From positions 1-64,000 of the forward strand of contig JWIT01000008.1 in assembly GCA_000949895.1 (NCBI GenBank): a DNA stretch of 64,000 bases. Reading direction: 5' to 3'. Within the stretch, counting starts at the first letter, position 1; every line of letters begins with the position of its first letter. Below the pieces are notes generated by a model. That model saw only the letters and a program-made list of their open reading frames with translations, ran no database searches and was not told the DNA's origin. Shown here piece by piece: positions 43,019 to 49,772 of this stretch. The position numbers and the translations under genes are program-made. The DNA comes from Agrobacterium arsenijevicii (GTDB taxonomy: Bacteria; Pseudomonadota; Alphaproteobacteria; Rhizobiales; Rhizobiaceae).

Positions 43019-44320
43019 CTATCCGGCCAGATGCTCCGCGAAAGTGCGGCCGGAATAGGCAGTGCGGAAAAGCCCCGCGTCACCAAGTCTCGGAAGCAGC
43101 CGCTCCAGCACCAGCCGCATCGAGGCTACCGAACCGCCAGGCACCGCGACAAAGCCGTCTATCGCGCCAGCCTTTGCCCATTCGCGTATGGTCTCGAAGG
43201 CATCCTCCACCGTACCGATGATCTGCCAGTGGCCCGATCCCATCACTTCCGGGCGCCGCAACAATTCCGCAACGCTCAGCGTTTCCCGCTCGATCAGCCG
43301 GCGCAGCAGGTTGGCATGGGTGCGGCTTCTCGGTGTCTCTGGCGGCGGCGGCAAATCCGATGCGGTGACGATCCGCGCGAGCGGCCAGTCGAAGAGATCA
43401 AGGCCGGTTAAATTGCGAATGGAGGCAAAGATGCGGGCACGGTTGGCCCGTGTGTGGGTTTCGGCAAAGAGTTCCTGCGCCTCGTTTTTCGTGCCCGCCA
43501 GATAAAGGCTAAGGCCCGGCATCAGCTTCACCACATCCGGTGAACGACCATGCCCTTTTGCCCTTTGCCGCAAGTCCGCCCGCAGCTCGATCGCCGCCTG
43601 CATATCCGGCGTGGAGGCAAAGACCGCATCGGCAACGGAGGCTGCAAAATCACGCCCCTCCGGGGAAGCTCCCGCCTGCACCAAGGGAATACGGCTGGCA
43701 TGGGCCGGCAGGTTGAGCGGGCCTTTGACGCTGAAGTGCTTGCCCTCATGCGCGAGCGGCTGCACCAGCGATGAATCGGCAAAACGTCCGCTTTCCCTGT
43801 CGAGCTTCAGCGCCTCGTTCGGAAAACTAGCCCAGAGCTGCTGCACCACCTGCGTGAACTCGGCGGCTCGCTCATAACGCTCCTGCGGCGACGGCATTTC
43901 CGTCAGGCCGAAATTTTCGTGGCCGTCCAGCGCCGTGACGATGTTCCAGCCCGCCCGGCCGTTGCTCAACCAGTTCAGTGATTGCAGCTGGCGGGCAACC
44001 ACATAGGGCGGCAGAAATGTCGTCGAAACCGTGGATAAGAGGCCGACATGGCTGGTCTCCCGCGCGATGGCCGCCAGAAGCATGGTCGGGTCCATGCTCG
44101 CAAATCCACCGCCGCTCTCCAGCCCCTCGGTGCGCAAAAAAAGCGTATCGGGCCGGAACACGAAATCCACATGCGCAGCCTCGGCGCGCTTTGCAAGATC
44201 GACGAAATAATCGCTGGAAAACACCCCGTCTATGCCGCTGTCGGCACGCCGCCATGCCTCGCCGCTGAGCCACGTTGGCGCCAGCGACATGCCGATGTGG
44301 AGCTTGCGCGCAACTGACAT
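43019..44320 (-). CDS. LLM-class flavin-dependent monooxygenase (NtaA/SnaA/DszA family)
   Basis: A 433-residue reduced-flavin-dependent oxidoreductase with the luciferase-like TIM barrel. MSVARKLHIGMSLAPTWLSG starts the protein; HVDFVFRPDTLFLRTEGLES, TSHVGLLSTVSTTFLPPYVV and LSNGRAGWNIVTALDGHENF are family landmarks. LMPGLSLYLAGTKNEAQELF is the later core. Members open C-S or C-N bonds or oxidise aminopolycarboxylates, and they need a separate flavin reductase; none is adjacent. GAGGTG precedes 44320. The link to the receptor or siderophore genes on either side is unclear. Confidence 0.85.
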   Translation of the reverse strand: MSVARKLHIGMSLAPTWLSGEAWRRADSGIDGVFSSDYFVDLAKRAEAAHVDFVFRPDTLFLRTEGLESGGGFASMDPTMLLAAIARETSHVGLLSTVSTTFLPPYVVARQLQSLNWLSNGRAGWNIVTALDGHENFGLTEMPSPQERYERAAEFTQVVQQLWASFPNEALKLDRESGRFADSSLVQPLAHEGKHFSVKGPLNLPAHASRIPLVQAGASPEGRDFAASVADAVFASTPDMQAAIELRADLRQRAKGHGRSPDVVKLMPGLSLYLAGTKNEAQELFAETHTRANRARIFASIRNLTGLDLFDWPLARIVTASDLPPPPETPRSRTHANLLRRLIERETLSVAELLRRPEVMGSGHWQIIGTVEDAFETIREWAKAGAIDGFVAVPGGSVASMRLVLERLLPRLGDAGLFRTAYSGRTFAEHLAG

Positions 44321-44394
44321 AAAACACCTCAACTGAAAAAATCCCGACAAAATTCGCGATGTGAATCGGCAAATTTCGATTTGTGGAGAATTTT

Positions 44395-44402
44395 ACTATA
44401 GT
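44395..44402. other. Small palindrome in the monooxygenase-importer divergent region
   Basis: ACTATAGT, within TTTTACTATAGTTTAG, is the only clear symmetry in the 224-base region between the monooxygenase and the ferric-siderophore importer operon. No TGA-N9-TCA box was found here, so iron control of the importer operon is not shown by this region. Confidence 0.25.
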
Positions 44403-44544
44403 TTAGTGTCGCTTCAAGACCACCCTGTCGCGCTTGCCGGTATGAAACCCGATTTCCGCAAGTTCGATGTGTGAATTCAAAAACTTAGATAAGCCTTGCG
44501 GCGTCTCGACGCATGGCCTTATGAATAACGGGAGTTGTAATCCG

Positions 44545-45336
44545 GTGCTTCACGCCACGGACCTTCATGCGAGTTACGGACACGTCCCCGTATTGCAGGG
44601 CCTGTCTGCCCGCTTTCAAACCGGCCGCGTCACAGCGCTGGTCGGACCCAACGGTTGTGGCAAGTCGACACTGTTGAAGACCATCATGGGTTTCGTGCCT
44701 TTATCATCCGGCAGGATAAGCCTTGGCGACCGGCTGATCGGCGAGATCGGACGCCGCGAACTCGCCCGCCGCGTCGCCTATCTGCCGCAGGAATGCCATT
44801 GCCCTGACTATATGACGCTTGGCGAATTGATCGAGCTTGCGGGTTACGCGCGCTACGGGCTTGGCGGCGGCCCATCCGAGCGCGACCGGGCGCTTTTCGC
44901 CGAAGCGCTGAAGACCGTCGGGCTGGAAGACAAGGCCAAAGCGCAGGTCAACACGCTGTCCGGCGGCCAGCGCCAGCGCGCCTTCATCGCCATGGTGCTC
45001 GCCCAGGACACGGAGGTGATCCTGATGGACGAACCCGTCAACCATCTCGACATGAAATATCAATATGCCGTCCTCGGCCTCGTGCGCGAACTGACGGACA
45101 GGCACGGCAAGACTGTTATCGTCGTGCTGCACGATCTCAACCTCGCCTCCACCTTTGCCGATGATATCATCATGCTGAAGGCCGGGCGGGTTCTCGCCTC
45201 CGGGCCGGTCTCGAATACGGTCACATCAGCCAATGTCGCTGACGTCTTTGATCTCGAAGCCGACATATTTTCCCGGCAGGGGCGGCTCATCTGCGTGCCC
45301 CGGCTGGAGCGACAGGAACAGGCCATTCCGGCATGA
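44545..45336 (+). CDS. Ferric-siderophore ABC transporter ATP-binding protein (FecE/FepC type)
   Basis: A 263-residue ATPase of the iron-siderophore family: [59 protein letters not shown] and VILMDEPVNHLDMKYQ. The frame is open from ATG 44467, and ATG 44521 is another choice. GTG 44545 was preferred because GGGAG lies ten bases upstream and the protein then starts like the family (VLHATDLHASYGHVPVLQGL). It heads the operon ATPase, permease, permease, binding protein, siderophore reductase, carrier protein, synthetase. Confidence 0.9.
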   Translation: MLHATDLHASYGHVPVLQGLSARFQTGRVTALVGPNGCGKSTLLKTIMGFVPLSSGRISLGDRLIGEIGRRELARRVAYLPQECHCPDYMTLGELIELAGYARYGLGGGPSERDRALFAEALKTVGLEDKAKAQVNTLSGGQRQRAFIAMVLAQDTEVILMDEPVNHLDMKYQYAVLGLVRELTDRHGKTVIVVLHDLNLASTFADDIIMLKAGRVLASGPVSNTVTSANVADVFDLEADIFSRQGRLICVPRLERQEQAIPA

Positions 45337-46346
45337 CATCGAAGATAACGCTGATCTTTGCCGCCGCGCTGCTGCTGGCCGTTATTCTCTTCATCAACCT
45401 CGTGCTGATGGCTGCCGACCTGCCACTTGCCGAAATCGCGACAACGCTCCTGCGCGGCGAAGCCGAAACCTATGAACAGTCGGTCCTGCTCTATCAGCAG
45501 ATCCCGCGCTCGCTGATTGCGATCTATGTTGGTGCCACCACGGCCGTCAGCGGCTGCGTGCTGCAGGGGCTTGCCCGCAACCCTCTCGCCTCGCCCTCCA
45601 CTTTGGGTTTGAATGCCGGAGCAACGCTTTTTGTGGTCGCCGGTGCGCTAGTGTTCGATTTCTCGCCCGAAATACAGGGCCTCGTCGCGCTTATCGGCGC
45701 CGGTTTCGGATTTGGTGCCTGCTTCCTCGTCGCCCGGCTGGCAGGGCGGGCAAACGATCCGCGCGGCCTGTCGCTCATCCTTTCCGGTGCGCTTGTCTCC
45801 ATGCTGCTGATCGGCATCACCAACGCCCTGCTTCTGTCAAACCCAACACGCCGCGCCGAATTCCTGAGCTGGGTTGGCGGCAACATCAACCACGTCTATG
45901 CCGGGCGCCTCACCGATTTCTGGTGGATCGGCGCCATTGCGTTGGTAATGTTGTGGTCCGTCGCCCGCCCGCTGACGCTCGTTCTGCTGGGTGCGGAAAA
46001 AGCCGCCTCCGCCGGCGTCAACGTCACACGCGTGTCCAGGATCGCACTTTTCGCCACCATGCTGGCCTCCGGCTCGGCCGTTGCCATCTGTGGCCCGATC
46101 GGCTTCGTCGGCCTCATCGTGCCGCATATGGTGCGGCCGCTGGTTGGGGTGAATTTCACGCTCGCTTTGCCCGCCTCCGCCCTTGTCGGCGCAAGTCTCT
46201 GCGTGCTGGCCGATCTTGGCGCGCAGACCCTGTTTGCGCCCTATGTGGTCAATACCGGGCTGTTCATGGACCTGCTCGGCGGCCTCGTCTTCATCGTCAT
46301 CGTCAAGCGCTTCTATCTTTCGCCTTCGGCAAGGGGGCTGTCATGA
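45333..46346 (+). CDS. Ferric-siderophore ABC transporter permease (FecCD family) 1
   Basis: A 337-residue polytopic permease with about ten helices. LLYQQIPRSLIAIYVGATTA and VSGCVLQGLARNPLASPSTLGL are the conserved FecCD segments (QGLARNPLASPSTLG). GPIGFVGLIVPHMVRPLVGV is the ATPase coupling region. An ATGA overlap links it to the ATPase, and another links it to the next permease. Confidence 0.92.
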   Translation: MTSKITLIFAAALLLAVILFINLVLMAADLPLAEIATTLLRGEAETYEQSVLLYQQIPRSLIAIYVGATTAVSGCVLQGLARNPLASPSTLGLNAGATLFVVAGALVFDFSPEIQGLVALIGAGFGFGACFLVARLAGRANDPRGLSLILSGALVSMLLIGITNALLLSNPTRRAEFLSWVGGNINHVYAGRLTDFWWIGAIALVMLWSVARPLTLVLLGAEKAASAGVNVTRVSRIALFATMLASGSAVAICGPIGFVGLIVPHMVRPLVGVNFTLALPASALVGASLCVLADLGAQTLFAPYVVNTGLFMDLLGGLVFIVIVKRFYLSPSARGLS

Positions 46347-47407
46347 AAAGGCAATTCGCCACCGATGGCAAAGCCGTCCTGCGGTTGCCGAGCGGTCTCC
46401 AGATCGGCATCGGCAACCTCAAGGCCGGCCTTGCGCTGATCCTGCTGGCGCTGGCGCTGGCCGCCATTTCCGTCAGCCTCGGCAATACGCAGACGGGTCT
46501 CATCGACCTCCTGCGCGGCCTCGGTGGCGGGCATCTGAGCGACGATCAGGCCTATGCGCTGTGGACCGTGCGGCTGCCACGCATCCTGCTTGGTTTCATG
46601 GCCGGCTGGAGCGTTGCGCTGGCCGGGGCCATGCTACAATCGGTCGCCCGCAATCCGCTCGCCGATCCAGGCCTGTTTGGTCTGAGCCAGGGATCGATGA
46701 CCAGCATCATGCTGCTTCTGGTGCTGGTGCCGGCGGCACCCAAGACCATGGTGGCGCTTGCGGCCGTCGTCGGCGGCCTTGCCGTGGCCTTCCTGCTCAT
46801 CGCGCTTGTCGGGCGCGAACGTTCCAGCGGTCTCGCCATACTGCTGATGGGCATCGCAATCGAATCCGCCCTCTCCTCCGTCTCATCCGTGCTTCTGCTC
46901 TACACGCCGGCGGAAACTTCGCTTTCGCTGGCCGACTGGATGGCGGGTTCGCTGTTTCAGGCGAGCTGGCCGATCATCCTCGTATTCGCGCCCCTCTTCG
47001 CTGCCAGCCTTGTGGGCATTTTTCTCATCGGTCGGGCGCTTGCGGTTTTCGATCTCGGCAACGAGATGGCCATGGCGCTCGGCGAAACCGTCAAACATTC
47101 GCGCCCGCTCGTCATCGTTTTCGCGGTTATCCTCAGTGCCGCTTCCGTCACCGCTGTCGGCCCCTTGACCTTTCTCGGCGTCATCGCCCCGCATCTCGCC
47201 ACCTTCGTTTCACCCGCCGTCGGCCGCGCCCGGCTTTTCCTGTCGGGCTTGACCGGCGGCATTCTGGTCGTGACTGCCGATACGCTCTCGCGTGGGCTGG
47301 TGGCTGATACCCCGATGCCGATCGGCCTTGCGCTGACGCTGATCGGGGTGCCGCTTTTCATCCTCACGCTGCGCCTGCAGGCGCTGCGCCGAACCAACAG
47401 CCACTGA
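46343..47407 (+). CDS. Ferric-siderophore ABC transporter permease (FecCD family) 2
   Basis: A 354-residue permease, MKRQFATDGKAVLRLPSGLQ, with a longer cytoplasmic N-terminus than its partner. LWTVRLPRILLGFMAGWSVA, LQSVARNPLADPGLFGLSQG and VGPLTFLGVIAPHLATFVSP are the family segments. The start at 46343 overlaps the stop of permease 1; the much longer frame overlaps that gene and was rejected. With its partner it should form the heterodimeric channel. Confidence 0.92.
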   Translation: MKRQFATDGKAVLRLPSGLQIGIGNLKAGLALILLALALAAISVSLGNTQTGLIDLLRGLGGGHLSDDQAYALWTVRLPRILLGFMAGWSVALAGAMLQSVARNPLADPGLFGLSQGSMTSIMLLLVLVPAAPKTMVALAAVVGGLAVAFLLIALVGRERSSGLAILLMGIAIESALSSVSSVLLLYTPAETSLSLADWMAGSLFQASWPIILVFAPLFAASLVGIFLIGRALAVFDLGNEMAMALGETVKHSRPLVIVFAVILSAASVTAVGPLTFLGVIAPHLATFVSPAVGRARLFLSGLTGGILVVTADTLSRGLVADTPMPIGLALTLIGVPLFILTLRLQALRRTNSH

Positions 47408-47430
47408 ATAGATCGAACAAAGGTAATGCC

Positions 47431-48384
47431 ATGCGATTTGCCCTCCTCGTTGCAGTACTTCTGACCGCCGGAAGCAGCCTTGCGGCTGAGCGAACCGTCA
47501 CCGATGCCGCCGGCCGCACGGTTTCCGTACCGGAACAGCCGCAGCGCATCGTCGTCATGCACGAACCGCTTTTAGGCGTGCCGCTGATGGATCTCGGCGC
47601 CAATGTGGTCGGCGCCTATGGCCGCAACAGCGACGGCAAATTCGCCACCGCCGTCGATTTCATAGACACCGTTCTCGGTGAAGGCCGCACCAAACCGAAA
47701 GGTTTTGGCGCGGTTGGCCAGATCGATCTCGAAAAGCTGAGGGCGCTGCAACCCGACCTGATTGTTGCGACGGAAATGGATAGCGGCAAGGCCGAGCAGC
47801 TTTCCACCGTGGCGCCCGTCTATCTGCAAAAGGTAAGTACCGGCCACACCTATGGCTTTAGCGTGGAGGAAAATCTTTCGCGTCTGGTGGGCAGAAGCGA
47901 CGCCTTTGCGGAACGCCGCAAGACCTATGACGCGAAACTCGCCACCGTCAAAAAGGCACTCGGCGAAGACGCAAAAGGCAAGACCTATCTTGCCATCCTG
48001 CTGACCGACCAGATCAACGCGGTCGGCGACATGTCCGGCGCGGTGCAGGCGCTGGAGGATCTGGGTTATGCACGGCTGAAAATCGACAACACCGCCTCCT
48101 CGGGCGGGCTCGGCTCAACCCTGACGATGCCGCTCAGCGCCGAGGCTTTCGGCAAGCTTAATCCTGATCTGCTGGTGGTGATGAACAGCTATAACAGCCC
48201 CGCCCGAGGCGAAGCCGGAACGCGCGCCGCACTTGAAAAGATCATTCCCGGCTGGGAGCGCTTCGTCAAACCGGCGCGCGAGGGCAGGATCGTCTTCCTC
48301 GATTCCACCCGGGTCACGACGCCATCCATCCCCAGTGCCCTGCACACGCTGGACGAGGTAGAGAGCTGGGCAAGCCGCCGCTAA
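47431..48384 (+). CDS. Ferric-siderophore periplasmic binding protein (FecB/FepB type)
   Basis: A 317-residue class III binding protein. MRFALLVAVLLTAGSSLAAE is a Sec signal peptide. RTVTDAAGRTVSVPEQPQRI is the conserved start of the mature fold, and LEKLRALQPDLIVATEMDSG the typical metal-siderophore domain segment. It lies 23 bases after the second permease. The protein would hand a ferric catecholate to the FecCD-type channel. Confidence 0.92.
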   Translation: MRFALLVAVLLTAGSSLAAERTVTDAAGRTVSVPEQPQRIVVMHEPLLGVPLMDLGANVVGAYGRNSDGKFATAVDFIDTVLGEGRTKPKGFGAVGQIDLEKLRALQPDLIVATEMDSGKAEQLSTVAPVYLQKVSTGHTYGFSVEENLSRLVGRSDAFAERRKTYDAKLATVKKALGEDAKGKTYLAILLTDQINAVGDMSGAVQALEDLGYARLKIDNTASSGGLGSTLTMPLSAEAFGKLNPDLLVVMNSYNSPARGEAGTRAALEKIIPGWERFVKPAREGRIVFLDSTRVTTPSIPSALHTLDEVESWASRR

Positions 48385-48617
48385 GCTCCCCTGCCGCACG
48401 CCCAATTCCGGCGCAAACCATGCGCCGGATATAAACTTGAGTTTTTGAAGAAACTTATATTGCGAGTGCCGGAACCGCCTGTTATGGTTCGCGCATCTTG
48501 ACGCAACGACGTCGGATCTCCCGCCGGAAAACTCCGGTGCGCGATTGTCCGGCATGCCGATCCGGGACAGCGAAACTGCCGATCCCCAATCGGCGATATC
48601 CCAGGGAAGACAGCAAT

Positions 48618-49457
48618 ATGAGCATTGCACAAAGCATCGAAACCGGCGTTCCGGACCGTACCCCCAAACGCCATCGCTACGCCGTCAAGCTGCGCTGCCT
48701 TGATGTGAGCCGCGTGGAAAAACTCAGCGGCTCCATGGTGCGCATCGTTTTGACCGGGCCTGAACTGGAAGGCTTTGCCAGCCTTGGTTTTGACGATCAC
48801 GTCAAGATGTTCTTCCCGCTTCCCGGCGAAACCGAACCTAACCTGCCTGTGATCGGCCCGAACGGCCTTGAATTTCCCGAAGGCGCGCCGCGCCCGCTGG
48901 CACGCGATTACACGCCGCGCAGTTTCGATGCCGAAAAGGGCGAACTCGCCATCGATTTTGCCACGCATCATGACGGCCCCGCCAGCAACTGGGCAAAATC
49001 CGTAAAGGCAGGCGACAGGGCATGGATCGCTGGCCCGCGCGGCTCGTTCACCGTTCCCTTCACCTTCGACTGGCATCTGCTTGTCGCCGACGATACCGGC
49101 CTTCCCGCGCTGGCGCGTCGACTGGAAGAAATGCCTGAGGGCACCCGCGTCGTGGCGCTGATCGAGGTGGAGACAGACGAGGACCGTCTGGAGATCACCA
49201 CGAAAGCCGACGCCTCGATCATCTGGGTAACGCAGAAGGCCACAGGCAGCGCCGATCACGACGCCCTGACGGAAGCGCTGCGCGCACTCGACCTGCCGAA
49301 GGGCGATTTCTTCAGCTGGGTCGCCTGTGAATCGAAAACCGCAAAGGATGTGCGCGCCACCCTGATCGACCAATTCGGCGCAAACCCCAAATGGACACGC
49401 GCTTCCGGTTACTGGAGGCGCGGCGCAAGCGGCGTTCACGATCATTTCGATGAGTGA
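48618..49457 (+). CDS. Siderophore-interacting protein (FAD-dependent ferric-siderophore reductase, ViuB-like)
   Basis: A 279-residue flavoprotein of the SIP family, which releases iron from imported siderophore in the cytoplasm. The FAD-binding segment is PLARDYTPRSFDAEKGELAI. GPASNWAKSVKAGDRAWIAG and PRGSFTVPFTFDWHLLVADD are family hallmarks. FFSWVACESKTAKDVRATLI and WTRASGYWRRGASGVHDHFD form the C-terminal lobe. AGGGAA precedes ATG 48618; the longer frame lacks similarity. Its 3' end overlaps the carrier-protein gene by eight bases, so iron release and siderophore synthesis are translationally coupled. Confidence 0.92.
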   Translation: MSIAQSIETGVPDRTPKRHRYAVKLRCLDVSRVEKLSGSMVRIVLTGPELEGFASLGFDDHVKMFFPLPGETEPNLPVIGPNGLEFPEGAPRPLARDYTPRSFDAEKGELAIDFATHHDGPASNWAKSVKAGDRAWIAGPRGSFTVPFTFDWHLLVADDTGLPALARRLEEMPEGTRVVALIEVETDEDRLEITTKADASIIWVTQKATGSADHDALTEALRALDLPKGDFFSWVACESKTAKDVRATLIDQFGANPKWTRASGYWRRGASGVHDHFDE

Positions 49458-49698
49458 GGCGGAAGTGATGATGACGGAGCTCAAGGCCCATCTCGCCGGG
49501 GTTCTGGACGACGAGGCGGGGGATATCGGGCCGAATGCCAACCTGTTCGGCTGCGGGCTTCATTCCCTCGCTCTCATGCGCCTGATCCCGCCGCTTTCGC
49601 AGCTCGCCGGCACGCGACTTAACTACGACGATCTCGCCCGTCAGCCCACACTTGCCGCCTGGCAGGTACTGATCGAACGGTCGCGCGCGGGACACTGA
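49450..49698 (+). CDS. Stand-alone acyl/aryl carrier protein
   Basis: An 82-residue carrier protein with the phosphopantetheine attachment site GCGLHSLALMRLIPPLSQL (Ser39). The tail RQPTLAAWQVLIERS resembles the aryl carrier domain of EntB/VibB (compare RVPTLSAWWALIEEK in the EntB-like protein here). It therefore probably carries 2,3-dihydroxybenzoate rather than an amino acid. The canonical vibriobactin system needs only the EntB-fused carrier, so a second free one is unusual. It overlaps the SIP gene and precedes the C-PCP-C synthetase. Confidence 0.85.
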   Translation: MSEAEVMMTELKAHLAGVLDDEAGDIGPNANLFGCGLHSLALMRLIPPLSQLAGTRLNYDDLARQPTLAAWQVLIERSRAGH

Positions 49699-49716
49699 TC
49701 CCAAGAAACAGCATCT

Positions 49717-49735
49717 GCCGCTTACGCAAAGCGGC
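49717..49735 (+). other. Small stem-loop between carrier protein and synthetase genes
   Basis: GCCGCTT (49717-49723) pairs with AAGCGGC (49729-49735) around a 5-base loop in the 74-base gap. No U-run follows, so read-through is expected. A role in adjusting the carrier-to-synthetase ratio is possible. Confidence 0.35.
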
Positions 49736-49772
49736 CCCCGAACATCTACCCAGCATTTCCAAGGAGAGGACC

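Noticed and set aside
44467..44544. Longer ATG-initiated N-terminus of the siderophore ATPase
   Set aside because: The extra 26 residues have no family counterpart and no good ribosome binding site; GTG 44545 has GGGAG at ten bases. Kept as an alternative.
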